Part shown: positions 1 through 11,948 of the stretch, in pieces | How positions within the stretch are numbered: the stretch's first letter is position 1 | How the letters are laid out: each line of letters begins with the position of its first letter | Source: Macrotrachela quadricornifera | Taxonomy: Eukaryota > Rotifera > Eurotatoria > Philodinida > Philodinidae | Length of the DNA stretch: 64,000 nucleotides | Direction: 5' to 3' | Assembly (NCBI GenBank): GCA_022393335.1 | Contig: JAJEKB010021001.1 | Span: 142,835 to 206,834 of the forward strand | Position numbers and translations under genes: made by a program | Notes under the pieces: generated by a model | Database searches by the model: none | What the model was told of the DNA's origin: nothing | The model's input: the letters and a program-made list of their open reading frames with translations, nothing else

Positions 1-1721
1 AGATCAAATTTATAGCAGCTAGAAAAAATTTCAGGTTGCAGTTCTTTATATGAATCATGAAAAAAATTTTCTCTACTGATTTATATAAAATGGATATTTA
101 GCGATAGAATCGAGTGTGTTAATTTCGAATATCAATATCCAAAATTCTACAAATGCTTTTATAATGACAAATATTCTTAATATTCGGAGATGATCTCTAT
201 TGCCAAAAACTTTGCTTTTAACCCGCTCATTCGACCACTTAATCTCTGAGATCGGGATATAATTTACATTATATGTAAAACTAATCGATATATCTGGAAA
301 TGAATAGAAAACTACTCGCATACATCGATGTTAGAGGTCAAGATTTGCTTATTATTATTGTTCTACTATTTTTATAAAAAAAATAGTTTACAAGAAGTAC
401 CAGTATTCTTTCGATGTTTTAAAACTCATAATGATTACATATGATCAGTTGCTAAATATTTGTTATTAAATTATTTTATGGTTGTCGTCTATATCTAACT
501 TTATCCTAATAAAAACTCTTGATTTTATTAGAGACAATAAAAAATGACTTAATGCGTTTTCGTTCTTTGTGACAGGTTGCTTAACAATCTAGTGATGATT
601 AAAAGGTATTTTATCTTGAGACAATCTATGATGTCACATATTTCGATTCTGTTAGGAATTTCAACAAGTAATAGATATGAGTCATAAAGAATGGTGGTCT
701 CAGTATTGTAAGAATATCTAGATCAATTTTCAATACTTAGATTTGAACTTTTTTCAAAAGAATCACCACATAGTCCTGCATAAAATGATATTTTTTATAT
801 AGGTCAAACGGAACATGACTGAACAATAACATGATATGCAATTTTCAATATATTCGTTTTCGTTTTTTTAAGAAATATTTTATTCACTACATCACTTTGG
901 CTTTTTTTTCTTATTTTTAGTGCATCATAAATAATCAAATTTCAAAGAAATTAGTTTAAAACATGACCCGAAAATGGGTTCGAATAAATAACCAGAATGA
1001 TATAATGAACAAAATTATTTCTATCTAAGTATGAACAATTGATCGGAATATTCTTACAATACTGAGATCATCGCTCTTCAAGGCCCATCCGTTAGTATAA
1101 CTGTGGAACCATCAGTCCTCTAAAAATGACAGTTATAGTTCCTTTGAGGAATAAAAAAATTTAAGATTAAAAAAAAGCTTTTCGAAGTTTTCTTACAAAC
1201 ATCTGTATATGAATATTGGAACAGAATAGATATCATACGTATCATAACAAAACATTTCTGATCGAAATTATTGTTGGCTTCCGATAAAAATATATGGTCA
1301 CAGCAATATTTTTGTTACAACTCCGAAATTGGTTCAAACATGTTATTTATTTTTTAGACAAAGTTATTTTAAGACTTCGTGTTACATTTAAAGAGATATC
1401 TATAAACGAAAAAAAAAACATAATAAACAATGTTTGGAGGGTAACAGAGAAAATAGTATCTCGAGCTGTGATACATACTAAATAAAAAACACACATTATG
1501 ATAAGGACATTTGACATAAAAAAAACTTAAAAGGAAAGCATAGTTTTACTATATCATGCTCACGTGTAACATTATTACATAAAGATAACAGCATAACTAT
1601 ACTTTCGTCGGTGAAGATATGATTTATCTTTTGCTACTCTTGTGAAACTGATAGACAAACATAGAGCAGGTTTGGAATACAGCTCGTTCATTCTTAATTC
1701 AAGTTTCTTCTACAATATCAT
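1..1721. other. Gene-poor stretch before the kelch gene
   Basis: AT-rich DNA with no convincing gene. The short ORFs here (73-321 minus, 1294-1485 plus) have low-complexity, biased translations with no domain and no splice support. The only structure I see is the inverted-repeat element at 688-1079, listed separately. Confidence 0.6.
688..1079. mobile_element. MITE-like inverted-repeat element, about 390 bp
   Basis: The segment at about 689-742 recurs as its reverse complement at about 1023-1079. The shared core contains TCTCAGTATTGTAAGAATAT, followed by a GATCAATT block and a second block around ATACTTAGAT. The roughly 280-bp interior is unrelated on the two sides and has no ORF. Long terminal inverted repeats around a short non-coding core are the usual form of a non-autonomous DNA transposon (MITE). 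I could not fix the outer ends or a target-site duplication, so the superfamily is unknown. Confidence 0.6.
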
Positions 1722-4700
1722 ATGCATAGGAACCTGTCGTATATCGAAGATGACATTGGAAACAATAGATTAAGCAAATGGTGGCATCATAGATGGGTTA
1801 AGATTTTCTTTATTTTATTTGTAGCTTTAGTAATTTTGGCAGTTACTCTTTCTCTGTTGTTAAAATTCGTCATTCTTGCTCCGAAAAAGTCAGAAAGCAC
1901 CACTATCACTACAACATCAATGCCACTAATAACAACGACAACAACAACATCACTATTACCAACGTCCACGACAACATCAACATCATTATCACCAACGACA
2001 ACATCAACATCATCATCAACGTCAACATCAACGACAACATCAATATTAATAACAACAACTACCACTCATCAGTCAGGTGAGTTGATTGTTTCCCTGCATC
2101 TCGGTAAAGTTTGAACTAAAAGAACCAATCATTTCATTATGCATGCTTCACTCCTTATTATAAGAAAAAAAAAATATTTTCAAGAAATTCAGGCAAAGAA
2201 AAAATCAGGAAAAAGGACATTCTGGCTGTAGATAGGATTAATCATTGATTACGATGTCAGTTTCCTGGATAGGTACTGACTATCGATTTTAGTTACTTTT
2301 CTAACTCTTCTGTAGAAGCATTATTGATCGATCAATTTTTTTGTCGAATATGAGATATTGACTCGTAACTGAGGTTGAGGAATGAAGTACGCTACGTTTA
2401 CTTTCACTACTTATTGGACAATTAACTCTTTACCTGCGTTTGTCTACACCAATGGACATCGGAAGAACAGTTATAAAAAATTAATGAAGCATCTGATTGA
2501 GAAACTCTAAGAAGACTCTTTGTAGTGAACTTCATGAGTTACCAATTGATAAAAAAAACTTTGTTTTTCACTTCGCTCATTTAGAGATATGTGACTACTA
2601 TGATCGATGATTTTGAAAAAAAAAACGATTTCATTGTGAAAGTAATTTTCAATTTCTGAGCAATCAATTTTCCGACGACCTATTGCGTGATATATACAGG
2701 AAAAGACGTTTATTAGTAGTGCGTTTAGTGTCTGGAATTTTCAGAAGCGCTTAGAAGACCAAGATATGATAAAATATTCATTGGTTATTAGAGGATTTCT
2801 TCAGTGATAACGTCCTGGCTCTTAAAGATCCATGAATCAATGCAAAAATTGTTTCAGTTATATCTCATTATAAAGCAAACATTTTTCTACTGGATGAAAC
2901 ATTTTTTCACTGAGATACATCCGTCTTACTGAATGATAAAGAGAATTGGTCAATTTCTCCCCTGTACACCCCTCCTTCCCCAAGAAAGTACCATAAAATT
3001 GAAGAAACCATTTCATTGATCTCTTCATACTTTTGACACATTAGGGACATCAACATTTTGTTTCAGGGGTAATTTCATTGCTAGCACGTCTGGAATCCCT
3101 GTCGGGGGTAAAGGATTAAGGAAGAAATTAAAAAATAATTATTAGGAATATAATAGTCGTTTCTGATTTCTTCGAGTATTCGAATAAGTTTCACAGTTGT
3201 TTTGGAGAATAAGGAGAATGAATTATATGATTGAAGCTGGTTTTACAGAAGTTTAAATCATTTCTCTATTTTTTTTGTATTCAATTTGTAATTAGACGAA
3301 ACAATTATTTTTAAAAAAGCGATAATTTTCATTTTTTTATTATAATTGATGTCTAATCGATTAAAGTTGCATGATTTTAATTAACTATGAAAATATTTAA
3401 TCTAATGTTCTCTTATTATTTGTTTGCATAAGCAAAAAGCTATAAATTTATAAAGAAATTATCACTAATTGATAAAATTATTTGAAAATTTGACTATACA
3501 GAACAAACGACTCGAAAAGATAAGGTTCATCTTCGCAATATGATACAATATCATTTGTAATCCTTATACTGGAACCAAATTAGAAGAACCATCTTACCTA
3601 GATAGCGTTTTCCATTGAAGCAATCAGTATCAAGCCTTATCACGAGAAATTATTGTAAACTTCGGGAATCTATTCATTTCTCTTTGTATTACCCTAAAAT
3701 AAGGAGGATTATTAAGATAATTTAAATTAATACAAACTGTATATAATCAAAAGCTGATTAATTCCTACAAGGAACGCAACAGCAGACATCAAAATATTCA
3801 TTTCTAAAATTATTTTAACACGTCTTGTCGTAGAAACACCTTTCATTCTACGAAATCTAAAATCCTCCACACATGATAAGATAATCTGAAGTATGCCATA
3901 ATACACAATCTTCTTAGAAAGAATACAATCAGTTCATTCTGTCTAGAATGGTCTAATACGAGTAGCATGCATAGTGCACGACGCATACATACAGCATCCG
4001 TATTATTAAATGGAAATGTGTTAGTTATTGGGGGATACAATGGTAATACTCTAAGCAATGCTGAATTATATAATTCATCAACAGAAACTTGGGAAATGAC
4101 TAGTAGTATGAATAAGATACGATATGGCCATACCGCATCCGTACTAACAAGTGGAAAAGTATTAGTTACTGGCGGAATTGATGGTTTTGCCTTGAAGAGC
4201 GCTGAATTGTATGATCCATTAACAGAAATATGGACAGATACCGGTAGTTTGAATCATGCACGACATGGACACACGGCATCCGTATTAAAAAATGGAAAAG
4301 TGTTAGCGGCTGGTGGAGAGAGCGGTATTACTGCTCTAAATAGTAGTGAATTGTATGATCCATCAACAGAAAGTTGGACATCTGTTAGCAGTATGCACGA
4401 TGCACGATACGGACATACAGCATCTGTATTAACAAATGAAAAAGTATTAGTTACTGGTGGAAGGAGTGGTGATACTACTCTAAGTAGTGCTGAATTATAT
4501 GATCCATCAACAGAAACATGGGCAATTACTGGTAGTATGGCTGATGCACGAGAGATACACACAGCATCTGTATTAACAAATGGAAAAGTATTAGTTACCG
4601 GGGGAACTAATGGTAGTATTGCTCTACATAGTGCCGAATTGTATGATCCATCAACTGAAACTTGGACATCTATCAGTAATATGAATAATGCATTAGAGGT

Positions 4701-5034
4701 ACATACAGCATCCGTCTTAACAGATGGAAAAGTTTTAATTGCTGGTGGATATATGGGTACTAGTGCTGAATTATATGATCCATCAACAGAAACTTGGTCA
4801 AGTGGTGGTACTATGAATGATGCACGAATGTCACACACAGCATCCTTATTAACAAATGGAAAAGTATTAGTGACTGGGGGATATGATCGTCAAAATTATC
4901 TAAACAGCGCTGAGTTGTATGATCCCTCAAGAAGAATTATAACAACTATCAATGAAATGAATACTGTAATAGCAAATGAAAAATTATTAGTTATTGGTGA
5001 AGAGAATGGTACAGTTCTCAACAGTGTATACTGA
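1722..5034 (+). CDS. Single-pass membrane protein with Thr-rich stalk and kelch repeats
   Basis: Two exons, 1722-2076 and 3947-5034, give about 480 aa. The donor reads CAG|GTGAGT and the acceptor TGTCTAG; both are phase 1, and joining them makes a Glu followed directly by the Trp of the first kelch repeat, so I treat this as one gene. Residues 1-26 are a basic, aromatic cytosolic tail and 27-51 a membrane helix, suggesting a type II signal anchor. Residues 58-118 are a Thr/Ser-rich, mucin-like stalk. From residue 120 there are seven kelch repeats of about 48 aa, each with HTASVL, GKVLVTGG and AELYDPSTETW, then a decayed eighth. The repeats should fold as a beta-propeller outside the cell; the ligand is unknown. 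The 1,870-bp intron is far longer than the roughly 50-bp introns nearby. The family is common in bdelloids and resembles bacterial kelch proteins. Confidence 0.85.
2077..3946 (+). other. Oversized 1.87-kb intron of the kelch gene
   Basis: It begins GTGAGT and ends in a pyrimidine-containing TGTCTAG. No coding exon, inverted repeat or TE domain is recognisable inside it. Because other introns in the window are 46-68 bp (one is 423 bp), an old insertion into an originally short intron is likely, but that is inference. Confidence 0.55.
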
Positions 5035-6131
5035 TATCATAATTCGAACAAATTAACATTAATCCTTTGATCACAACTATCTTATTTTAATAATCATAAA
5101 TCTTTTCTTTTTATTCATTTTTTAGTTGATGTATCTCTAAAAGTTTATTAGAACATAAATTTGTTTCTGTATTTGTATGTCTGATAGTCAGTTTGATCGT
5201 TACAATAGCTTTTAGTGACTTTTTACAGATTGGTCTTAATTGAATAGATTCATCCTCTGTTTACATTAACGTAGATTCAATGTTCATTTTAAAATATAAT
5301 AGAGCGAATTTTTCGTAATCAGCGAGTTTTCTGATTAAAATTAATATTGCGCAGTAATTTGGAAATACAAATATATCGATGTTAGAGAGAACATTAACTG
5401 AGCCAAATCGCCTTTCCAAAAGAATATATACAATTTAAAAATTAAGTTCATATTTACGATTAATAGAAATATCTATTTTGTTTGGACATAATGTGTGATA
5501 TGTTCCAAATATCCCACGTCTCTTTTTTTTGGAATTATTTAAAGTGAAAAAGAGATAGATCATTGTTGTTTTAGTCTTCATTTCATATATCCGATTTTTT
5601 TTCAAATATGCTATCTATAAATATTTATATGAATATATCCAATCTAAGAATAGATGAAATCCGGATTTTTCTTTATCTCGTTTAAGATTTTTTATTGGTT
5701 CTAGTTATACGAGTGAGAAATTTTTTGTTAGAATTCATAGTTCTTGAATACATATATACAATTTCTATTCTTAGAAATAGTTTTAAGATATTTCTGAAAT
5801 TAATTCTAAATTTTAATACTCACTTTGACTATGTTTATCGAGCATCACAAGCAAAACTCAAAAGATATGTAAATATATTTCTTATCCTCAGAGAGTTAAG
5901 GCGAGTCATCAAAACTTTCTTGTTCCATCTTTGAAAACAATCAAAAATCGTAGTTGTTCGTTTCACGTTGCTTCAACTTTATCTTATTTTTGATCGTACA
6001 ATCAATTAGACTCATCAGTATGATTTGACTAGAAAAATTTCAATTAAATTTTTATTTATATTCAATTTCGAAATATATATATATTTATCTAAATTATATA
6101 CTGAGAATTAAATTTCTTTTTTACAGTATAT
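5035..6131. other. Intergenic, convergent kelch / DUF4326 genes
   Basis: AT-rich spacer with no supported feature. The ORF at 5695-5934 is hydrophobic, matches no domain I know, and starts without context. The two flanking genes converge here, so both 3' UTRs should lie in this stretch. Confidence 0.5.
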
Positions 6132-6569
6132 CTAACTGTCCGAATTTTTAACAGATTGTTGAACTTCTCTTTGAAATAATTCTCGAAGAATATCTCCATG
6201 ACACCGATTAGGTTTACACCAACATCCTAATCTTTTTCCAGCAAGTTCATGTAAATCATTGAGTAATTTATTTTGATTTGATTCAATATATTTCTTATAT
6301 CGATCTATAGCACCATCTCGTCCATATTGTTTAACAGAATAAGGATTATGCCATTTACTTTGTTTTAATTGCCAACCACCCATATTACAAGCACGACCAA
6401 TATAAATATCACAATCTTGTACAATTTTTCCTTTTGAACGATGTAAATGAACTACTGTAGGTGGACGAGGTATTGATTGAATTTCATTTGTTGATGCATC
6501 TGACTTTAATAATTTAGAATGATGATCTGATGATTCATCGATATTTTTACGTTTCTTATCTTGTTCCAT
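6132..6569 (-). CDS. DUF4326 domain protein, 145 aa
   Basis: Single-exon gene, ATG at 6567-6569 and TAG at 6132-6134. After a charged, disordered N-terminus (residues 1-35) comes a DUF4326 domain. It has the opening VVHLHRSKG (39-47), then YIGR, WHNPYSVKQYGRDGAIDRY, and the closing cysteine motif GCWCKP..CHGD (about 114-125). The Cys/His set in that last motif may bind metal. The domain occurs in phages, bacteria, fungi and scattered eukaryotes, and its biochemical role is not established. Length fits a stand-alone family member. The absence of introns and the patchy spread of the family would fit horizontal acquisition, but I cannot test this here. Confidence 0.8.
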   Translation of the reverse strand: MEQDKKRKNIDESSDHHSKLLKSDASTNEIQSIPRPPTVVHLHRSKGKIVQDCDIYIGRACNMGGWQLKQSKWHNPYSVKQYGRDGAIDRYKKYIESNQNKLLNDLHELAGKRLGCWCKPNRCHGDILRELFQREVQQSVKNSDS

Positions 6570-9515
6570 TACTAAAAAGATTTACAAATAGTTACTACAT
6601 AGTTTGAATAAAATAATTTCTATGTAGAATTTTTTCCAGTAAGTCAATCTATTCGCAAATAAGTAATAGGATCATTTCATATATACGAAAGTATAATCAA
6701 GTTTATAAAATCAAATAAAAAAAAAATAACTAACAACTAAATTTTTCATGTGCTTTAATCAATCAGTTTGAGATAACGTTTTCGACAAACAAATTCGTCA
6801 ATTATTGTCCTAAGATCAAGTTGTTCTGTGATATTCTTATGGATAGGTCGACAATACAAGAGAAAAATTCATATAATGAAAGAACCCATACACGATAGAC
6901 AATAAAGGAAAAATCCTTAAAATAAGTTGATGTAAAGAGAATTAGAAAAGGAAGAACATATACGTACGATGACATAAGTAATGAGGAAAAATTCTTATAA
7001 TTGCATCCGAATAAAATAAAGATCATAACAAGGTTTTCACAAGAAAATCCATCAGTCTGAAATAAGAGTGAAAAGAACGCACTATACGACATAATATTAT
7101 AAGAGAAAAAAATGTGATACTACCTAAACAGCAGCTAAAGGATATTTCATAAGTTTCGACTCGTTTATATATTTTTTTCTATCTTTCTCATATTTAATCA
7201 TTGAAAGATATTGAATATATACTTTTCAAGAAGAACATTCAAACTGTCAATCAAAACAATTGTATTATATTTTCATAAACTCTAAGACAGAACTGTATCG
7301 ATAAAGTCTGAAAAAGATTTTTCTATAAGAAATTACTTTTTAGTACTTTGTGAATATTTCTTTTAGTTTAGGATGTTTTCACTTAATATTTCTTCAAAAA
7401 ATAGCTTGAGCAATTACCTTTTAAAAGAATAACTGGAAAGCATGTCTGGACAGTAAGACTTCAAAAAGATCCACTTTCACAGATTTTTTGTTTCTGAAAA
7501 CTAATTATTTCTTATCACCGAATGAAATAAGATTCATGCCATTATGAATTATATCCTATCCAAGAGCTATTTTTATTGGATTTGTTAAAGAATTGTACGA
7601 GATATCTGTTGATAAAAACAATTAAGTCAACCTGTTAACAACTAAAAGAAAATATTTATGATGATGTATTTCTCTCTCAGAGTTCATGCAAAACTAATAC
7701 AATTTTCGTTCTGATTGGTATCTTGGATACTTCTCTTGAAAAATATATACATTCAATATCTTCCCACAATTGAATATATTAGAGATAGAAAAAAAATCAA
7801 AAGGTGGTCGAAACTTCTACAACATCCCTTATAAGTAAACTTGACGAAAATTGAGAGAGGTTTATTCGATCTCCAAGGGGAGGATCAATCATCCTATATC
7901 TAAAAATAGCACTTGAAATTCTCCAGAAACCTATATAGATAGCTAGACTAAAAGACTATTTTAGATGTATTTCAAAAGAGACAAAAACTAAGGCCACAAA
8001 TAACGAATGTCTCATAATAAAGCGGTGCACTTTGTATGTCATGTTTGGATATCTAAAAATTGTAAATCTTTTCATGCTGCATCTTGTGACATATTTTACT
8101 TTTTTAAAAGAAAACAGATTAATCGATAAAAAAGATTCTCGTTTGTGTAAAAAGAATGATTTTTACACAATAATGAAAATTGGTTATACACAATTTGTCT
8201 TCTTAATAAAATGTATTTAGAGATTTAAAATATGAAATACAATATATGACCCTTTACTATGAGACATTCATTATTTACTTTTTACAGTTATTCACATGTA
8301 TTTAGTTTTTGTCTCTTTTCAAATATATTTCTTAGCAGAGAAAAAATATCTAATTCTATATTTTTATAAATTAAAATAGAGGACAAATGTTTTAAAGTCT
8401 TACTTTATTGACGAGAATAAGAATATATTTGATAAAGAATGAAAAGAAAAGAAAAATGTGACTACAAAAACAGAGTAACCATCTATACCATGATTCATAT
8501 AGAAATATTTCATAAGAACGAAAGAAATAAACGTAACCTTTTTTTTTTTCTTTTCCTTTCAACATAATTGATTATTTTTATATTAGAATAGCAACATAGA
8601 AATAACTAAAGTTTTATATTATATTACATGTTATTCTGATTTCTTTATTGTATGAAATTTCATAGTGTAAGTAATTTCAAATTGTTATGACAAATACAGA
8701 TGATTAAAATCTTTCTATTTAATATCAACTTTTGTAAAATCTTCTTCGGTAAAAAAAACTACTAAGATAAAATCAACATACTAAAATCTTATATGAAATA
8801 TTTACAACAAAATTGTTTTTATATTTTCTTTTAATTAAAATACATCATATGATCATTAAAGTATCTGCCCTCCACTAGATATGACTGGATATACATAAGA
8901 AAAATAAATATAGACGAAAGGTATGCATGAATGAATAGTAATAAAAAATAACAAGGACACATATGCCCATACACATATATATATAGGTAAAAGTAAACGA
9001 ATCGGTTTTGTGGACATGTAAAATAACTGAGAGCAAACAAATGGACGGTAATATTATTTATATAATATTTATTAAGAAAGGTAATACTTTGATAATTAAT
9101 TTTTATAAAATAAACAGATAACAAAAGTCATTCGATTAAAAAACAAAACTATCAATAAAAGTATCAATCTTTCATTTGATATTTTTTTTGTTTTTTTCTC
9201 TATACGTATTTCTCTTCTATATAAAATTCAATTGTATGTATGACATAAATATATAGAAAATAGTTAAATAGATATCATTATCGAGAATGACAGTAAAACT
9301 ATACCTTTAGTTTCTCTTATTGAGAATCAACATTAATTAATAGTTAATCATAATCAGATAATAACCTTACATCTTTATTTTTCTGTTTTTGCTTTTTCGA
9401 TGATAAAATCTAGTTATAAATGCTGAAGTTACTATAGTAAGTAAAGTAAAATTGAACGTTTTTTTTTTTTAATTTAAGATAAAATTCATAGTAAATATAA
9501 TAATAATATATTCAA
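6570..9515. other. Intergenic stretch, 2.9 kb
   Basis: Very AT-rich. The ORFs at 6802-7092, 8032-8220 and 8831-9124 have Phe/Ile/Tyr-rich translations of the kind AT-rich non-coding DNA gives. One inverted-repeat element lies at about 7962-8334. Nothing else is supported. Confidence 0.5.
7962..8334. mobile_element. MITE-like inverted-repeat element, about 370 bp
   Basis: The left arm (about 7962-8026) contains AAAAGAGACAAAAACTAA and later AACGAATGTCTCATAATAAAG. Both blocks return in reverse complement, in the right order, within 8250-8334. The arms are about 65-85 bp and imperfect. The 62-codon ORF at 8032-8220 falls inside the element and is probably not a gene. Target-site duplication not determined. 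Confidence 0.6.
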
Positions 9516-11471
9516 ATGACACTTCGAAATCGAAAAGAAGATTTAAATGAGATTGATAATGATTCTGTTAATGAAAAAGATGATTCCAGTAAAAATATAC
9601 TTGAACATGCAATTAATCGTCCACCAAAACCTCCAGGACCTGCATTAGGTCCATATTTTCAATTTCTTACAACTGATCTTGATAATATGAAATGGATAGG
9701 AAGTGTTTTAATCTTTCGACATATATCATTTAATCAACCAGAAATGGAATTTATTTCTGATGCTAAAGTTAAATATGATTGGGAAATTTTATATGAGAAT
9801 TTATTTGATATGCGTGCATATCGAATTAATCTTTTTATTGAATTACGTCCTGGTGGAGGTGATGAAATAGTTCAATGGAAAATTAATTGGGGTGATTGTT
9901 CAACAAATGGTTTATTTCATATAGCTCGATTAGAACAAAAATGGCGTGGAGGATTTTTTTCATGTAATGGTTTTGATGCAACAATTCCAAAAGAAATTGC
10001 AGAAGGTTTAAATTATGATCATGTTTGGAATCATTTAAATTCTATACATGAACAATCACCATTACATTTATTATTATGGGGTGGTGATCAAAGTTATAAT
10101 GATTTTGTTATTGAAGATATACCATTTTTACAAGATTGGGCTTTATTACCATGGGAAGAAAAATGGATACATAAATTAACTGATGATGCAAAAAGAGAAA
10201 TAGAACAATATTATTTTTATACATATGCTGAACATTGGGATCGTCGACCAGAAATGAAACGAGCATTAGGTTCAGTTCCAAGTTTAATGCAGTGGGATGA
10301 TCATGATATATTTGATGGAGCTGGTTCTTATCCTGCATTACTTCAACAAAGTCCAATTATGACAGGATTATTTGAATTAGCACAAAAAATGCGTCTTCTT
10401 TTTCAACATCATACAACACTTGATAAAGCTCGAAAACATCGTTTATTTGGTTATCAAGGACATAATTATCTTGCACGTTGTGGACCTAATTTAATGATAT
10501 TAGGTACAGATGGTCGTACTGAACGAACAGCTAAAACAGTCCAACATGATAATACATGGGATATAATTTTTGATAAACTTGATAAACCAGTTGATGATGT
10601 TAAACATTTAATTGTTTTATTTCCAGTACCATTTTCATTTGTTCGTTTTAAATTATTTGAATCTGTACTTGAACGTTTCAAAAATATCGCATTAAAATGG
10701 CATAATATTCCATTATTAAAAAATACAAATTCTGTTTTTGGTTTACCTGAACCATATGATGATCTTCTTGATGAATGGGCACATAATGATCATATTGAAG
10801 AACGAAATCGTACACTTCAACGTTTTCAACATATATCTCAAAAAAATAAAGTTCGTATTACATTTTTTAGTGGTGATGTTCATTGTTGTGGTGTTAGTCG
10901 ATTTCAAACATTAGAAAGAAGCTATTTATCACCAATAAATGATAGTAAATTAATGTATCAAATAATATCATCTGCTATTGTTAATAAACCACCACCAAGA
11001 ATATTTATAATGAGTGCACATTTTTTTGGAACAAAATGGTATCCAGTTGATAATACTGAAGAAGAATTAATTGATTTTTTTCAACGTATGCCGGAAAATA
11101 GTTCAAGATTATTTCTTAAAAAATTATTACCAAATCGTAATTGGTGTTATTTTGAACAATGTGGAGATATAACAGCAACAACTACAAATTTTGTTCAAAG
11201 AAATATTTTTCATAGAATATGGTTTTATATACAATTTTTATTTTTATTTCTTGGTATAGGTTATTTATTTCGATGGTTTAAAATTGGAAGAAAAAATACT
11301 GAAATACGTCAAAAATTACGTGGAGATCCATATCATCAACGTATTGAAACAGATCAAAAACAAGATGAATTCAATAATTTAAAAGTACGATTTTGGTTAG
11401 AAAGTACTCAAGATAGTGAAGAAGATCCAACATTTGGTAGTTATGATTTATTTATTCCTTCTCTAAAATAA
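9516..11471 (+). CDS. PhoD-like metallophosphatase with C-terminal membrane helix, 651 aa
   Basis: Intact single-exon gene. The middle carries PhoD-like phosphatase landmarks: GGDQ (189-192), the metal-site motif WDDHD (260-264), DGR (332-334) and SGDVH (452-456). PhoD enzymes hydrolyse phosphomono- or diesters using a bound metal cluster. The N-terminus is polar with a Pro-rich patch (PPKPPGPALGP, 36-46) and has no signal peptide. A hydrophobic helix at about 566-587 ends in basic residues, so the protein is probably tail-anchored with the catalytic domain cytosolic. The arrangement resembles large PhoD-like proteins of fungi and protists more than bacterial secreted PhoD. Codon use is strongly A/T-ending. 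A polyadenylation-like AATAAA lies about 20 bp past the stop. Substrate unknown. Confidence 0.85.
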   Translation: MTLRNRKEDLNEIDNDSVNEKDDSSKNILEHAINRPPKPPGPALGPYFQFLTTDLDNMKWIGSVLIFRHISFNQPEMEFISDAKVKYDWEILYENLFDMRAYRINLFIELRPGGGDEIVQWKINWGDCSTNGLFHIARLEQKWRGGFFSCNGFDATIPKEIAEGLNYDHVWNHLNSIHEQSPLHLLLWGGDQSYNDFVIEDIPFLQDWALLPWEEKWIHKLTDDAKREIEQYYFYTYAEHWDRRPEMKRALGSVPSLMQWDDHDIFDGAGSYPALLQQSPIMTGLFELAQKMRLLFQHHTTLDKARKHRLFGYQGHNYLARCGPNLMILGTDGRTERTAKTVQHDNTWDIIFDKLDKPVDDVKHLIVLFPVPFSFVRFKLFESVLERFKNIALKWHNIPLLKNTNSVFGLPEPYDDLLDEWAHNDHIEERNRTLQRFQHISQKNKVRITFFSGDVHCCGVSRFQTLERSYLSPINDSKLMYQIISSAIVNKPPPRIFIMSAHFFGTKWYPVDNTEEELIDFFQRMPENSSRLFLKKLLPNRNWCYFEQCGDITATTTNFVQRNIFHRIWFYIQFLFLFLGIGYLFRWFKIGRKNTEIRQKLRGDPYHQRIETDQKQDEFNNLKVRFWLESTQDSEEDPTFGSYDLFIPSLK

Positions 11472-11948
11472 TACTTTTCCAGTTTTATATGAATAAAAAC
11501 AAAAAACTTTTGTTTTTTTTTCTTTTTCTATTTCATAATATTTCTCGTTACATATATTATTAATAAAATATTAGCATTGTATTTTTTTCTTATATATAAA
11601 TACTAGACCGTATATGAATCGGGTACTACAACTATGATGATATAAACAATGTGACCTATTATTCATCTATTGCATAACTGTTTCTTATCTTATCTTGAAT
11701 TTTTTTGTTTTATTTCATTCTTAAACTATGAATTGTTATTAATTAATATCAACTTGAATTTGATAGTAAAGGATTATAATTCTTTTTCTAAAGTTTAAAA
11801 AAAATATGTACTTGAAAATATCCGAAAAAGGAGAACATTTCTTTAATCCAATTAAAATGTCTTTTTATATATATATATAACATTAAAAAGAGCATATATC
11901 TTATTTTATAAAAAAAAATAAGAATAGTCATTTTTTGTTTGAAGATTA
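11472..11948. other. Spacer between the PhoD-like and S9 peptidase genes
   Basis: A 477-bp AT-rich spacer containing the 3' UTR of the first gene and presumably the promoter of the second. A TATATATATATA run lies near 11868-11880. No other feature seen. Confidence 0.4.

Noticed and set aside
8032..8220. 62-codon ORF
   Set aside because: Lies between the arms of an inverted-repeat element and its translation is AT-driven low complexity.
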